From Proteus columbae (GTDB taxonomy: Bacteria > Pseudomonadota > Gammaproteobacteria > Enterobacterales > Enterobacteriaceae), in assembly GCF_002777965.1 (NCBI RefSeq), contig NZ_NGVR01000002.1, forward strand, positions 62,001 to 126,000: a DNA stretch of 64,000 bases, in the 5' to 3' direction. Each line of letters starts with the position of its first letter. Position 1 is the first letter of the stretch. A program made the position numbers and the translations under genes. The notes beneath the pieces were generated by a model. The model did not search any database, was not told where the DNA came from, and was given only the letters and a program-made list of their open reading frames with translations. Shown in pieces: positions 48,805-63,314 of this stretch.

Positions 48805-50352
48805 ATGACAACACAAACACAACCCAATAAAAAAGGTTTTTTAAACCGAGTCGAGCGCATTGGTAATATCATGCCTGATGTTACGATGTTGTTCGTTTAC
48901 GCCTTAGTGATCTGCTGGATATTTTCATTTTTCCTCTCTTTTGTACATTTTGATTATTTTCACCCAGTGACTAAAGAGAAAATCGCCGTTATTAATATGT
49001 TTCAGTATGAAGAAATCATATTATTTGTGACAAGTGCGGTAAAAAATTTCATTAGCTTTCCTCCACTTGGAATAACGATTGTTGCAACATTAGGAATTGG
49101 TATTGCAGAAAGCAGCGGTTTTATTAAAACGGCTTTAAAAAAAATGCTTTCGTTTATCTCCCCTAAAATGCTGACACCAACGGTTGTTTTTGTTGGTATT
49201 GTTGCGCACTTAGCTTCCGACTCCGCTTACGTTATTCTTATGCCAGTCTCTGCAATGATGTTCTATGCCAGTGGTCGTCATCCTTTAGCGGGTATCGCTG
49301 CCTCATTTGCAGGTTTAGCGGGTGGATTTACAGCAAGTTATACACCGTCAATTATCGATCCAATCATGCAAAGCTTTACTCAAGAAGCGGCGCAAATTAT
49401 GGCTCCGGGATATAGCGTTAACGTTTTATGTAACTACTTTTTTAGCCTAGGTGGAACATTTGGCGTTATTTTAACTTGTTGGTATATCACTGAAAAAATT
49501 GTAGAGCCTTGGCTAAATAAAAACTGCCCTGTCTCTTCTGGTATTGATACCAAAGATGCAGAGTTAGGTGAAATCACACCAATAGAAAAACGAGCATTCC
49601 GTTTTGCAGGTTGGTCAGTTGTGCTGATGGGAATTGGTTTATTTGCACTGTTATTACCAGAAACATCACCATTACGTTCACCAGAAGGCAGTTTAACCAG
49701 CCCTAAAGCTCCAATTATGCAAATTGTGGTGCCTTTACTGTTTATCTTCTTTTCTGTACCCGGTTTAATTTATGGCTATATGACCAAGTCTTTTGCTTCC
49801 ACAAAAGATATTGTCAAAGCAATGGAAAATATCACTAAATCGCTGATCCCATTTATCGTTTTTGCCTTTTTTGCGGCTCAGTTCCTTTACTCATTCCAAC
49901 ACTCAAATTTAGGGACTTTATTAGCATTATCGGGTGCAGAGTTACTGCGTACGCTTAATATGCCTTCAGGTATGACGGTATTAGGTGTAATTTTGCTGAC
50001 TGCGATTTTAAATATCATGATCACCTCAGCAACATCAAAATGGGCTGTTATTGCACCGGTATTAGTGCCAATGTTAATGGCTGTCGGAATTTCACCTGAA
50101 TTAACGCAAGCTGCATTCCGTGTCAGTGATTCCGCAATGAATGTGAGTACACCAATGTTCCCATTCTACCCACTGATTTTGATGTATTGCCAAAAATACT
50201 ATAAAGGGGCGGGTATCGGTACATTGTGCTCAATGATGATCCCTTTCACTATTGGTTTGCTTATTGTATTAACAACTACACTGTTTATTTTCTGGGGGCT
50301 CGATATTCCTCTCGGCTTTGACAGTGGATATACATGGCAACCAGCATCATAA
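48805..50352 (+). CDS. AbgT family transporter
   Basis: The 515-residue inner-membrane protein has around ten or more hydrophobic segments and the AbgT-family pattern G-x-A-E-x-S-G-F near the second segment. A duplicated H-L-A-S-D-S-A-Y-V-I-L and late R-V-S-D-S-A-M-N-V motif follow. E. coli AbgT imports p-aminobenzoyl-glutamate; other members export sulfonamides. I start at the ATG at 48805, because the earlier TTG-initiated codons are not conserved. The end overlaps or abuts the peptidase T leader, and the M20 gene starts 41 bases later, so the pair is probably one operon for uptake and hydrolysis of a peptide-like substrate. Confidence 0.88.
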   Translation: MTTQTQPNKKGFLNRVERIGNIMPDVTMLFVYALVICWIFSFFLSFVHFDYFHPVTKEKIAVINMFQYEEIILFVTSAVKNFISFPPLGITIVATLGIGIAESSGFIKTALKKMLSFISPKMLTPTVVFVGIVAHLASDSAYVILMPVSAMMFYASGRHPLAGIAASFAGLAGGFTASYTPSIIDPIMQSFTQEAAQIMAPGYSVNVLCNYFFSLGGTFGVILTCWYITEKIVEPWLNKNCPVSSGIDTKDAELGEITPIEKRAFRFAGWSVVLMGIGLFALLLPETSPLRSPEGSLTSPKAPIMQIVVPLLFIFFSVPGLIYGYMTKSFASTKDIVKAMENITKSLIPFIVFAFFAAQFLYSFQHSNLGTLLALSGAELLRTLNMPSGMTVLGVILLTAILNIMITSATSKWAVIAPVLVPMLMAVGISPELTQAAFRVSDSAMNVSTPMFPFYPLILMYCQKYYKGAGIGTLCSMMIPFTIGLLIVLTTTLFIFWGLDIPLGFDSGYTWQPAS

Positions 50353-50393
50353 CTCGCACTTATAAAAACAACTGTATTAGGAACAACATTATA

Positions 50394-51629
50394 ATGAACA
50401 CCTTAGGTCAAAAGTTAGAACAGCGTTTCTTCCGTTATCTGGCAATTGAAAGCCAAAGTGATGCGTCTGCTTCTGTAGTACCCAGTACACAAGGGCAACT
50501 TGAGTTAGCAAAGTTACTGGCTAAAGAGTTGGAAACTTATGGGCTAAAAGATATTTATATCGATTCTCATGCCATTTTATATGCAATGAGACCAGGTACT
50601 AAACCCAATGCCCCTAAAGTTGGGTTTGTTGCCCACCTTGATACTGTTGATGTGGGAATTTCACCTGATATTCACCCACAAACACTGCATTATGAAGGGA
50701 AAGATCTCTGCTTAAATAAAGAAAAGGATGTCTGGTTTAAAGCTCAAGAACACCCTGAAGCCGAGCCTTATATTGGTGAAGAGATTATCTTCAGTGATGG
50801 TACCAGTGTATTAGGTGCTGATAATAAAGCAGCAATCACCGTTGTTATGGAGTTGATGGATAAACTTCAACATGCTGATTTTGATTGTGGCGATATCTAT
50901 GTTGCGTTTGTACCTGATGAAGAGATTGGATTACGCGGTTCTAAACTGATGGATTTATCTCGCTTCAACGTCGATTTTGCTTACACCATTGATTGCTGTG
51001 CATTAGGAGAAGTTGTGTATGAAACCTTTAATGCAGCATCAATTAACGTGTCTGTAAAAGGTGTTACTGCACACCCTATGTCTGCAAAAAACGTATTGTT
51101 AAACCCTATTCGTGTTGCTCATGATTTCATTGGCTGTTTTGACCGCTTTGATACACCAGAGCATACTGAGCATCGTGAAGGTTATTTTTACGTTACTGAT
51201 TTAATCGCAAATCCTGATAATGCTGTTATCAAAATGGCAATCCGTGATTTCGATAAAAAAAGCTATGAAGCCCGTAAGCAATACATTGCACAATCTGTTG
51301 AGTTAATACGCGCTCGCCATCCTCGCGCCCAAATCGATTATAAGATTGTCGATGTGTATAGCAATATCAGTGATTCGATTGGGGAAGATCGCACCGCTAT
51401 CGAACTGATTTTTGAAGCATTAAAACAATTAGATATTCAACCTAATGTGATCCCAATGCGAGGCGGTACAGATGGCTCAGCCCTTTCAGCTCGTGGATTA
51501 CTGACACCAAATTATTTCACTGGTGCACTGAATTTCCACTCTCGTTTTGAATTTTTACCTGTTAGCTCATTTGAAAAGAGCTATTTAGTGACAGAAATGC
51601 TGTGCCGTTTAGCCGGACAACGCGGATAG
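50394..51629 (+). CDS. pepT: Peptidase T-like M20 aminotripeptidase
   Basis: The 411-residue zinc peptidase has the M20 metal ligands: H and D in A-H-L-D-T-V-D (near residues 79-83), D in L-G-A-D-N-K-A-A, E-E in P-D-E-E-I-G, D in the D-C-C motif and the final H in L-N-F-H-S-R-F-E-F. Overall length and pattern match peptidase T, which releases the N-terminal residue of tripeptides in the cytoplasm. An AGGA site precedes the ATG. Its coupling to an AbgT transporter differs from E. coli pepT, which is next to potABCD. A strong terminator follows. Confidence 0.88.
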   Translation: MNTLGQKLEQRFFRYLAIESQSDASASVVPSTQGQLELAKLLAKELETYGLKDIYIDSHAILYAMRPGTKPNAPKVGFVAHLDTVDVGISPDIHPQTLHYEGKDLCLNKEKDVWFKAQEHPEAEPYIGEEIIFSDGTSVLGADNKAAITVVMELMDKLQHADFDCGDIYVAFVPDEEIGLRGSKLMDLSRFNVDFAYTIDCCALGEVVYETFNAASINVSVKGVTAHPMSAKNVLLNPIRVAHDFIGCFDRFDTPEHTEHREGYFYVTDLIANPDNAVIKMAIRDFDKKSYEARKQYIAQSVELIRARHPRAQIDYKIVDVYSNISDSIGEDRTAIELIFEALKQLDIQPNVIPMRGGTDGSALSARGLLTPNYFTGALNFHSRFEFLPVSSFEKSYLVTEMLCRLAGQRG

Positions 51630-51646
51630 CGCGATTGTTGTAGCTA

Positions 51647-51683
51647 AAAAAAAGCGGGGCCGTTTTCACAGCTCCGCTTTTTT
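51647..51683. terminator. Bidirectional terminator between pepT and gyrB
   Basis: AAAAAAAGCGGGGC and GCTCCGCTTTTTT form a stem with one G-T pair and a 10-base loop, between convergent genes. Confidence 0.85.
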
Positions 51684-51701
51684 ATCTCATCTAATCTAAA
51701 A

Positions 51702-55225
<3,524 letters not shown>

Positions 55226-55236
55226 GTTAGTGACTA

Positions 55237-56340
55237 TTATAAACGCATTGGCATAACAACATAAGCAGCCGCAGAACTTGCTACGTTTTCCACTTGAACA
55301 CTTGAAACAGCATCTGTTAGCAGAAGCTTAACTTCTTCACATTTCAATGTATTAAGTACATCAAGGAGATAACTGACATTAAAGCCAATCTCCATTTCTT
55401 CACCTTGATATTGAACATCTACAATTTCTTCTGCTTCTTCTTGTTCAGGGTTATTGGCTGTAATTTTCAATTGGCCGTTGGTGAGGTTTATACGCACACC
55501 ACGGAATTTTTCATTGGATAAAATTGCAGCACGAGAAAATGCCTGTTTAAGAATATCACAACCCGCAGTCACTGTTTTCGTTGGGTTTTTCGGTAATACG
55601 CGACGATAGTCAGGGAAACGACCATCAACCAACTTCGAGGTGAAAATAAAATCACCCACATGCGCACGTATATTGTTACTACCGATTTGCAATTGCAGTG
55701 AGCTTTCACCACCACCATCAAGTAAACGCATCAATTCAATGACACCTTTACGAGGAACAATAACAGAATGCCCAGGCAAAGATTGTCCAATATCCATTGA
55801 ACATACCGCTAAACGGTGTCCATCTGTTGCAACTGTGCGTAACTCTGTATTTTCAGTTTCAAACAACATACCGTTGAGATAATAACGCACATCTTGATGC
55901 GCCATTGAAAATTGAGTGGACTCAATCAGACGTTTTAATGTTGCTTGAGGCAAAGTAAATTCAACTTCACTTTGCCAGTCATCTAAATTAGGAAAATCAG
56001 ATGCAGGTAATGTTGATAAGGAGAAACGGCTACGACCTGAACGCACTAATAGGCGATCACCATCAAGCTCAACACTAATTTCAGCACCTTCTGGTAACCC
56101 ACGCCAAATATCAAAAAACTTACGCGCAGGAACAGTTGTGGCGCCAATTTCATGAGATTGGCTAAGATTAACTCTTGCCACCATCTCCATTTCAAGGTCA
56201 GTTCCAGTTAGCGATAAGGTATTTTCAGTTACCTTAAGCAATAAGTTACCTAAAATAGGTAATGTTGGACGACCACCTAAAGGGCCACTTACTTGTTGTA
56301 GCGGCTTAAGAAGCTGTTCACGTTCAATGATAAATTTCAT
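55237..56340 (-). CDS. dnaN: DNA polymerase III sliding clamp (beta subunit)
   Basis: DnaN forms a ring dimer that holds polymerase III and other factors on DNA. The 367-residue protein, close to the E. coli length of 366, starts [14 protein letters not shown] and ends with the conserved Y-V-V-M-P-M-R-L. It contains the repeated three-domain clamp fold. It begins four bases after the dnaA stop, so translation is probably coupled to dnaA. Confidence 0.98.
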   Translation of the reverse strand: MKFIIEREQLLKPLQQVSGPLGGRPTLPILGNLLLKVTENTLSLTGTDLEMEMVARVNLSQSHEIGATTVPARKFFDIWRGLPEGAEISVELDGDRLLVRSGRSRFSLSTLPASDFPNLDDWQSEVEFTLPQATLKRLIESTQFSMAHQDVRYYLNGMLFETENTELRTVATDGHRLAVCSMDIGQSLPGHSVIVPRKGVIELMRLLDGGGESSLQLQIGSNNIRAHVGDFIFTSKLVDGRFPDYRRVLPKNPTKTVTAGCDILKQAFSRAAILSNEKFRGVRINLTNGQLKITANNPEQEEAEEIVDVQYQGEEMEIGFNVSYLLDVLNTLKCEEVKLLLTDAVSSVQVENVASSAAAYVVMPMRL

Positions 56341-56344
56341 AGCG

Positions 56345-57745
56345 CTAGGATGATAATGTTCTGATTAAGTTAGAAAAATCTTCTTTGATGTCATGACTTT
56401 CTTCACGCAATTGCTCTATTTTTCGGCATGCATGAAGGACTGTTGTATGATCACGACCACCAAAGGCATCCCCGATTTCAGGCAAGCTGTGGTTTGTTAA
56501 TTCCTTCGCCAGCGCCATTGCCATTTGCCTCGGACGGGCAACCGATCGGGATCTCCGCTTTGACAGCAAATCAGCGACTTTAATTTTATAATATTCAGCA
56601 ACCGTTTTTTGAATATTATCAATAGTGACTAATTTTTCCTGCAAGGCGAGCAGATCACGTAATGCTTCACGTACAAAGTCGATAGTAATCGCGCGACCTG
56701 TAAAGTTTGCGTTAGCAATCACTCGGTTTAATGCACCTTCAAGCTCACGGACGTTAGAACGAAGTCTTTTAGCAATAAAAAAGGCCACTTCGTCAGGTAA
56801 CTGAATTTGGTTTTCATCCGCTTTTTTCATCAAAATCGCCACTCGGGTTTCAAGTTCAGGTGGCTCAATAGCAACCGTTAATCCCCAACCAAAGCGTGAT
56901 TTTAATCTGTCTTCAACACCATTTATCTCTTTAGGATAACGGTCTGACGTTAAAATAATTTGCTGATTACCCTCTAACAATGCGTTAAAGGTATGAAAAA
57001 ATTCTTCTTGTGAACGCTCTTTATTAGCGAAAAATTGAATATCATCAATTAATAGTGCATCCACAGAACGGTAATAGCGTTTAAAGTCTTCTATCGCATT
57101 ATTTTGTAATGCTTTTACCATATCTTGTACGAAACGTTCAGAATGCATATACACGACTTTTGCATTCGCTTTACGTTCCATAATGCTGTTACCCACAGCG
57201 TGTAACAAGTGCGTTTTACCAAGCCCTGTTCCACCATATAAAAAGAGTGGGTTATAAGCTCCACCAGGATTATCAGCAACTTGTCTTGCTGCCGCTCTTG
57301 CTAACTGGTTTGATTTACCTTCAACGAAGTTATCAAACTTATGTTTAGGGTTAACGTTAGAACGATAATTGAGTTCAGGTAGTTGAGATGCAGGTTGATT
57401 ATCCCAACTAGGGCGAACAGGCTGACTATGTGTTGGAGCTGTATTCACTGTTGGATGTACAACCGCTTTAGGGATACTTTCCGTAGTACGTGCTGATGCT
57501 GGTTTATTACCAACTTCAAAACGTAAAGAAGGGACTTCAGAGCCACAAAAATCCACTAATAATGCGTTGATATTATTAATGTATTTTTCTCTCACCCAAT
57601 CTAAGACAAAACGATTAGGTGCATACAGCGCCAGCGTATTATCGCTTAGTTCTGCCTGCAAGGGACGTATCCACATACTAAATTCAGTGGCAGGTAACTC
57701 ATCCTGCAATCGGGCAAGACAATGCTGCCAAAGCGAAAGTGACAC
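56345..57745 (-). CDS. dnaA: Chromosomal replication initiator DnaA
   Basis: DnaA binds DnaA boxes at oriC, melts the origin and loads DnaB; it also represses its own gene. The 466-residue protein has the N-terminal helicase-contact domain, a variable linker (about 85-130), and an AAA+ domain with Walker A G-G-T-G-L-G-K-T at 171-178 and L-I-D-D-I-Q-F-F. The C-terminal DNA-binding domain holds the signature [11 protein letters not shown]. The upstream gap has one perfect DnaA box and clustered GATC sites, in line with autoregulation and SeqA control known in E. coli. Confidence 0.98.
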   Translation of the reverse strand: MSLSLWQHCLARLQDELPATEFSMWIRPLQAELSDNTLALYAPNRFVLDWVREKYINNINALLVDFCGSEVPSLRFEVGNKPASARTTESIPKAVVHPTVNTAPTHSQPVRPSWDNQPASQLPELNYRSNVNPKHKFDNFVEGKSNQLARAAARQVADNPGGAYNPLFLYGGTGLGKTHLLHAVGNSIMERKANAKVVYMHSERFVQDMVKALQNNAIEDFKRYYRSVDALLIDDIQFFANKERSQEEFFHTFNALLEGNQQIILTSDRYPKEINGVEDRLKSRFGWGLTVAIEPPELETRVAILMKKADENQIQLPDEVAFFIAKRLRSNVRELEGALNRVIANANFTGRAITIDFVREALRDLLALQEKLVTIDNIQKTVAEYYKIKVADLLSKRRSRSVARPRQMAMALAKELTNHSLPEIGDAFGGRDHTTVLHACRKIEQLREESHDIKEDFSNLIRTLSS

Positions 57746-57991
57746 GGCGGACTCCCCTAAAAAAACAAGACTAAAAAATAAACAGGAAAAATGCAGTTAA
57801 ACACTGTGCGCCTAAATACAAAGTGCACAACACCGTTCCTCTTCAATTCTTAATAAGGAACAACTCTTGGTGACAACGATTTTTTTACATCGTGACTCAC
57901 GATCGCAGACTGGCTATTCTGATCGTGACGGGGGATCATATCGCAAAATGAAACGAAGATCCTCTTTCTTTTGCACAGTTTTTATGGTTTT

Positions 57992-58000
57992 TATCCACAG
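57992..58000 (+). promoter_or_regulatory. Consensus DnaA box
   Basis: TTATCCACA, the perfect strong DnaA box, lies about 250 bases upstream of the dnaA start. In E. coli a single such box between the two dnaA promoters mediates autorepression. Confidence 0.85.
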
Positions 58001-58339
58001 GCTTGCTGATTTACGATAATTCACCAAATGAAATATGCAAAGGCGTTCTAGTGTACTTGAGTCGTCCTATAAATAGCAATTGGGGATAACTTTCTCTTCG
58101 CATAAATATCCCTTTCTTATAGTAAGTGATCAAATATCTCTCATTTGATCCACTAAAGATCCTTGCGCTTTCACCATGAGTCCGTATAATCTTGCACCCT
58201 GCGTGCTTGTACCAACAAAGTCACTTATTAAGACCTTTTTTAGGCCGCTAATAAGCGTACTCGTTGCGCATAAGTCAGGATTGATTATCGGGTTTGCTAA
58301 AAAAGACGACAAAAATCGGTACTTAAAGCGTCATCTTCA

Positions 58340-58368
58340 TTGACGCATTTGAGTGATTTTATTACAAT
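58340..58368 (+). promoter_or_regulatory. Sigma-70 promoter of rpmH-rnpA
   Basis: TTGACG and TACAAT are separated by exactly 17 bases, about 110 bases before rpmH. A GCGTCA...TGACGC inverted repeat (58328-58345) overlaps the -35 box and could be an operator. Confidence 0.8.
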
Positions 58369-58473
58369 CCCGCATCTTTCCATCATTGATGCTGCGATTG
58401 AAGTACCGGTTTGTTTGTTTATTGCACGCCTGTCTGTCAACGCATTTGCTGAATCAGTAATTATATTAAGTAG

Positions 58474-58629
<156 letters not shown>

Positions 58630-58646
58630 TAAAAGCTAACCATTCC

Positions 58647-59006
58647 GTGGTTAAGCTCGCTTTTCCAAGGGAGTTACGTTTGTTAACTCCCAAGCATTTC
58701 AATTTTGTTTTCCAGCAACCACAACGTGCGAGTTCACCAGAAGTTACTATTTTGGGTCGCCAGAATGAGCTGGGGCATCCCCGCATCGGTCTAACAATCG
58801 CAAAGAAAAACGTTAAACGTGCTCATGAGCGCAATCGTATTAAACGATTAGCCCGTGAATACTTTCGTTTACATCAGCATGAATTACCGCCGATGGATTT
58901 TGTGCTATTAGTAAGAAAAGGGGTTGCTGAACTTGATAACCATCAATTGACGGAAGTGTTGGGTAAATTATGGCGTCGTCATTGTCGCTTGGCTCAAAAG
59001 TCCTGA
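58647..59006 (+). CDS. rnpA: Ribonuclease P protein component
   Basis: RnpA is the basic protein that, with the RNA subunit RnpB, trims the 5' leaders of tRNA precursors. The 119-residue protein has the N-terminal [10 protein letters not shown] and the RNR motif ([11 protein letters not shown] near residues 65-75). The start is a GTG 17 bases after rpmH, which limits translation relative to L34. Its last 37 bases overlap the start of yidD in another frame. Confidence 0.97.
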   Translation: MVKLAFPRELRLLTPKHFNFVFQQPQRASSPEVTILGRQNELGHPRIGLTIAKKNVKRAHERNRIKRLAREYFRLHQHELPPMDFVLLVRKGVAELDNHQLTEVLGKLWRRHCRLAQKS

Positions 59007-59230
59007 TCTTGCTGATTAGGGGCTATCAACTGGGGATTAGTCCTCTGTTGGGGCCTCGTTGTCGTTTTAATCCTACGTGCTCTAATTACGGAATTGAGGC
59101 ATTGCGCAGGTTTGGAATGATAAAAGGTAGTTGGTTAACAGTGAAACGCATATTAAAATGCCACCCTTTACACGAAGGTGGTGATGATCCTGTCCCACCT
59201 AGAAAAAACGACGATAACAGAGAAAATTAA
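58970..59230 (+). CDS. yidD: Membrane protein insertion efficiency factor YidD
   Basis: YidD is a small membrane-associated protein that assists YidC-dependent insertion. The 86-residue protein has an N-terminal amphipathic or hydrophobic helix ([10 protein letters not shown]). It also has the highly conserved C-R-F-x-P-T-C-S-x-Y core and the [13 protein letters not shown]-x-D-P-V-P motif. It overlaps rnpA by 37 bases and ends two bases before yidC, so all are translated together. Confidence 0.95.
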   Translation: MASSLSLGSKVLILLIRGYQLGISPLLGPRCRFNPTCSNYGIEALRRFGMIKGSWLTVKRILKCHPLHEGGDDPVPPRKNDDNREN

Positions 59231-59232
59231 CG

Positions 59233-60873
59233 ATGGATTCGCAACGCAATCTTCTATTCATCGCTTTGCTGTTCGTTTCTTTCCTGATCTGGCAGCAGTG
59301 GGAGGGTGATAAAGTTTCACAAAACACCACCACTACCGCTCAGGTCTCGCAACAAGCGGACGTGCCAAGCAGTGATAGTCTTGCTGTAACTGGTAACAGC
59401 AATGAGCAGGCAAAATTGATTACCGTAAAAACTGACGTACTTGATATCCGTATCAATACTCAGGGCGGTACTATCGATGAGGCTGATTTGTTAGCCTATC
59501 CCGCCGAGCTTAATTCGACAACACCTTTCCGTTTACTGGAAACTACACCACAATTCCTGTATCAGGCTCAAAGTGGCTTAATCGGCCCAGATGGTCCAGA
59601 TCAGAAATCACGCCCAGTTTATAGTGCTGATAAAAACGAATTCGTACTTGGTGAAAACCAAGATGAATTGCGCGTGCCGATGACTTTCGTAAATGAAGAA
59701 GGCGTAAAATTCGTCAAAACCTTCATTCTGAAGAAAGGTCAGTACGATATCGGTATTGATTACAAAATTGAGAATACAACAGATAAAACGTTGACCATGA
59801 ACTTCTACGGTCAGTTAAAACAATCTGTTAAATTGCCAGAAAGCCGTGATACAGGTAGCAGCAACTTTGCGCTACACACTTATCGTGGTGCGGCATACTC
59901 ATCAGATGAAACCAACTATAAAAAATATAGCTTTGGTGATATCGAAGATAAAAACTTATCTATAACCACCAATAATGGTTGGGTTGCAATGTTACAACAG
60001 TACTTTGCAACAGCATGGGTTCCTTCTAAAGAGAGTCAGAACAATAGCTTCTACTCTATCACTTTAGAAAACAAATCTATTGCTCTGATTGGTTATAAAT
60101 CAGCACCGGTGACAATTGCACCAAATAGCAGTGCTGATATCAGCTCAACATTATGGGTTGGCCCTGAAATTCAGTCAGAAATGTCAGCCATTGCGCCACA
60201 TTTAGACCTATCTGTAGACTACGGTTGGTTATGGTTTATCTCTCAGCCACTGTTTAAACTGCTGAAATTCCTTCACAGCTTTATCGGTAACTGGGGCTTC
60301 TCCATCATCATGATCACCTTTATCGTTCGTGGTATCATGTATCCGCTGACTAAAGCGCAATACACTTCCATGGCGAAAATGCGTTTACTGCAACCAAAAC
60401 TGGCTGCACTGCGTGAACGTATTGGTGATGACAAACAACGTATGAGCCAAGAAATGATGGCGTTATACAAACAAGAGAAAGTGAACCCTCTGGGTGGCTG
60501 TTTACCACTGATTATCCAGATGCCAATCTTCCTTGCATTGTATTACATGCTGATGGGCTCTGTTGAATTACGTCATGCGCCATTCATGTTATGGATCCAA
60601 GACTTATCGGCACAAGATCCGTACTACATCCTGCCATTATTAATGGGTGTGACAATGTTCATCATTCAGAAACTGTCTCCTACAGCAGTGACTGATCCGA
60701 TGCAACAAAAAATCATGACCTTTATGCCGGTTGTGTTTACCGTATTCTTCCTGTGGTTCCCATCAGGTCTGGTTCTGTACTATATCGTCAGTAACTTAGT
60801 GACCATTATCCAGCAGCAGTTAATTTACCGCGGTCTGGAAAAACGTGGTTTACACAGTAGAGACAAAAAATAA
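59233..60873 (+). CDS. yidC: Membrane protein insertase YidC
   Basis: YidC inserts and folds inner-membrane proteins alone or with the Sec translocon. The 546-residue protein has an N-terminal membrane anchor (residues about 7-23), a large periplasmic beta domain (about 60-345) and five conserved C-terminal membrane segments. These start with W-F-I-S-Q-P-L-F and include the P-L-G-G-C-L-P hairpin. The tail is basic. Start and order rpmH-rnpA-yidD-yidC-mnmE match other enterobacteria. A hairpin terminator follows at 60934. Confidence 0.98.
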   Translation: MDSQRNLLFIALLFVSFLIWQQWEGDKVSQNTTTTAQVSQQADVPSSDSLAVTGNSNEQAKLITVKTDVLDIRINTQGGTIDEADLLAYPAELNSTTPFRLLETTPQFLYQAQSGLIGPDGPDQKSRPVYSADKNEFVLGENQDELRVPMTFVNEEGVKFVKTFILKKGQYDIGIDYKIENTTDKTLTMNFYGQLKQSVKLPESRDTGSSNFALHTYRGAAYSSDETNYKKYSFGDIEDKNLSITTNNGWVAMLQQYFATAWVPSKESQNNSFYSITLENKSIALIGYKSAPVTIAPNSSADISSTLWVGPEIQSEMSAIAPHLDLSVDYGWLWFISQPLFKLLKFLHSFIGNWGFSIIMITFIVRGIMYPLTKAQYTSMAKMRLLQPKLAALRERIGDDKQRMSQEMMALYKQEKVNPLGGCLPLIIQMPIFLALYYMLMGSVELRHAPFMLWIQDLSAQDPYYILPLLMGVTMFIIQKLSPTAVTDPMQQKIMTFMPVVFTVFFLWFPSGLVLYYIVSNLVTIIQQQLIYRGLEKRGLHSRDKK

Positions 60874-60933
60874 GGTCACATGAGGAAAAACCTCTTCCTT
60901 GGTTACATTCAAAGGAAAGTGACATAAAATAGC

Positions 60934-60967
60934 GAAGGCGGTCTACAATGACCGCCTTCTGTTTTTT
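60934..60967 (+). terminator. Terminator between yidC and mnmE
   Basis: GAAGGCGGT and ACCGCCTTC form a perfect 9-bp stem with an 8-base loop, followed by TGTTTTTT. Confidence 0.88.
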
Positions 60968-61003
60968 ATATTGATATGATTATTCTGATTAAGCGAGTAC
61001 ACC

Positions 61004-62368
61004 ATGCATAGCACTGATACTATCGTCGCTCAGGCCACACCTCCGGGAAGAGGCGGTGTTGGTATCCTACGCGTTTCTGGCCCCAAAGCGGCACTTGTGG
61101 CACAAACTGTCTTAGGTAAATTACCTAAACCTCGTTATGCCGATTATCTGCCTTTTCGCAATGATGATAACTCCGTGCTTGATCAGGGTATCGCCCTTTT
61201 CTTCCCAAATCCGAACTCATTTACGGGTGAAGATGTTCTAGAGCTACAAGGCCATGGCGGCCCCGTTATCCTAGATTTATTACTAAAACGTATCTTACAA
61301 ATTCCCGGTGTGCGTATTGCTAATCCTGGTGAATTTTCTGAACGCGCATTCTTAAACGACAAACTCGACTTAGCACAAGCCGAAGCCATTGCCGATTTAA
61401 TTGATGCCAGCTCAGAACAAGCAGCTCGCTCTGCAATTAACTCACTGCAAGGTGCATTTTCCTCTCATATTAACGAGATGGTGGAATCACTGACACATCT
61501 GCGTATTTATGTAGAAGCTGCGATTGATTTCCCGGATGAAGAGATTGATTTTCTTTCTGATGGCATCATTGAAGGAAAGCTTAACGCTGTTATTGAAGAA
61601 TTAGATGATGTTCGAGCTCAAGCGCGCCAAGGCAGCTTACTACGCGAAGGCATGAAAGTGGTTATCGCAGGTCGCCCTAATGCGGGTAAATCAAGCTTAT
61701 TGAATGCATTAGCAGGCAGAGAAGCGGCGATTGTTACGGATATTGCCGGTACAACGCGTGATGTATTGCGTGAACATATTCATATTGATGGCATGCCTTT
61801 GCATATTATCGATACGGCAGGCTTACGTGAAGCCAGTGATGAAGTAGAACGCATTGGTATTGAACGTGCTTGGAAAGAGATTGAGCAAGCAGACAGAGTG
61901 CTATTTATGGTTGATAGCACCACAACCGATGCAACAACACCTGAAGATATCTGGCCTGAATTTATGGCTCGTTTACCAAATACCTTGCCTGTTACTGTTA
62001 TTCGTAATAAATCAGATTTAACGGGTGAGAATGTCGAGATCACGGCTCAAGGTAATTACCCGATGATCCGCTTATCTGCTCGTGATGGTATGGGTATCGA
62101 ATTACTTCGCTCACACCTAAAAGAAGCGATGGGTTTTAATAGTAATACTGAAGGTGGTTTCTTAGCGCGTCGCCGTCATTTACAGGCATTAAATACCGCA
62201 GCAGAACATTTACAGCAAGGCCATGAGCAATTGGTTTATGCAAAATCAGGTGAATTATTGGCAGAAGAGTTAAGACTGGCTCAGCAAGCATTAAGTGAAA
62301 TCACTGGTGAATTTACCTCAGATGATTTATTAGGTCGTATTTTCTCTAGTTTCTGTATTGGGAAGTAA
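61004..62368 (+). CDS. mnmE: tRNA modification GTPase MnmE
   Basis: MnmE (TrmE) with MnmG forms cmnm5U at the wobble uridine of several tRNAs. The 454-residue protein has an N-terminal tetrahydrofolate-binding domain, a helical domain and an inserted G domain with [10 protein letters not shown] near residue 223. D-T-A-G and N-K-S-D are also present. It ends with the essential C-terminal C-I-G-K motif, so it is complete. It has its own promoter region after the yidC terminator, although read-through is possible. Confidence 0.98.
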   Translation: MHSTDTIVAQATPPGRGGVGILRVSGPKAALVAQTVLGKLPKPRYADYLPFRNDDNSVLDQGIALFFPNPNSFTGEDVLELQGHGGPVILDLLLKRILQIPGVRIANPGEFSERAFLNDKLDLAQAEAIADLIDASSEQAARSAINSLQGAFSSHINEMVESLTHLRIYVEAAIDFPDEEIDFLSDGIIEGKLNAVIEELDDVRAQARQGSLLREGMKVVIAGRPNAGKSSLLNALAGREAAIVTDIAGTTRDVLREHIHIDGMPLHIIDTAGLREASDEVERIGIERAWKEIEQADRVLFMVDSTTTDATTPEDIWPEFMARLPNTLPVTVIRNKSDLTGENVEITAQGNYPMIRLSARDGMGIELLRSHLKEAMGFNSNTEGGFLARRRHLQALNTAAEHLQQGHEQLVYAKSGELLAEELRLAQQALSEITGEFTSDDLLGRIFSSFCIGK

Positions 62369-62771
62369 TACCTCACCATTACCTGCTATACCGTGTAATT
62401 TTAGATTTAACGGTTATAGCAGGTAAACATTGAATATGTATGATTGCACTTAGGTAATAAATTCTTTTTCAAAAAAAGTAAAATAAATTACTTATTCTTT
62501 TTTACTCTTTATATTATTAAACACTAGTTTTCAATCAATCCATTAATAATAAATATAAAACACTTTATCCTACTCTTTTATATTTAATCGTAAATTGAAT
62601 GGCGCAATCGATTACTTTTTAACTTCTAAATATTTAATAAAAAAAATAGTATTTAACTCTCATATCATTGCGTTTCTTAATGATCTAAATATAGAAAATC
62701 AACTAATAACAATGCTAAACTTCGTTTTTAGTTAACTGGGTAAATATCCCCCTTATATTTAAGAGTCTATC
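62369..62771 (+). other. AT-rich gap after mnmE
   Basis: A hairpin TACCTGCTATA...TATAGCAGGTA (62380-62425, extended by CCG/CGG) follows mnmE within 12 bases and may end its transcript despite lacking a T-run. The rest is very AT-rich with no supported gene; it should hold the promoter of the next gene. Confidence 0.5.
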
Positions 62772-63233
62772 GTGAGAACGCTTTATTTTACTGCGCTGAC
62801 AACAGGCATTCTTTCTGCCATTTGGGCATTTGTTGCTAATCAATTTGACTTATTAAGCTGGGCAGGCTTCTTAGGTTGTACTGCCTATTTTGCTTATCCT
62901 AAAGAAGGTATTAAAGGATTAGCTGTTACTATGGCTACCATTATGAGTGGCGTAATTTGGGCATTGGCGATTATTTATGGTAGCCAAGTATTTAGTGATA
63001 TTTCTATTTTTGGCTATGCTGTCACAGGTGTTATTGCCTTTGTTATGTGTATTCAAGCCAAAAGTGCATTACTTGCTTATATCCCCGGCACATTTATTGG
63101 GGCATGTACAATATTTGCAGCACAAGGGGATCTCTCTCAAACCATCCCTTCATTAATCGTTGGTGTTTTATTTGGTTATTCGATGAAAATGAGTGGGCTT
63201 TGGGTTGCCAATAAATGGCCGAAAACCGCTTAA
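62772..63233 (+). CDS. DUF1097 family inner-membrane protein
   Basis: The 153-residue protein consists almost entirely of four to five hydrophobic helices with short loops, and it resembles the DUF1097/YcdZ family of unknown function. It contains conserved small-residue patterns such as G-F-L-G-C-T-A-Y-F-A. The start is a GTG; no strong ribosome site is seen, which makes the first codon less certain. It stands alone, convergent with the TonB gene across a shared terminator. Confidence 0.78.
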   Translation: MRTLYFTALTTGILSAIWAFVANQFDLLSWAGFLGCTAYFAYPKEGIKGLAVTMATIMSGVIWALAIIYGSQVFSDISIFGYAVTGVIAFVMCIQAKSALLAYIPGTFIGACTIFAAQGDLSQTIPSLIVGVLFGYSMKMSGLWVANKWPKTA

Positions 63234-63271
63234 CCTACAATTTTCAATACATATCAATACTCATGACAAAA

Positions 63272-63302
63272 AACACCTAAGCATTCAATATACTTAGGTG
63301 TT
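63272..63302. terminator. Bidirectional terminator before the TonB gene end
   Basis: AACACCTAAG and CTTAGGTGTT pair around an 11-base loop. T-runs flank the stem on both strands, between convergent genes. Confidence 0.85.
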
Positions 63303-63314
63303 TTGTTTATGACA

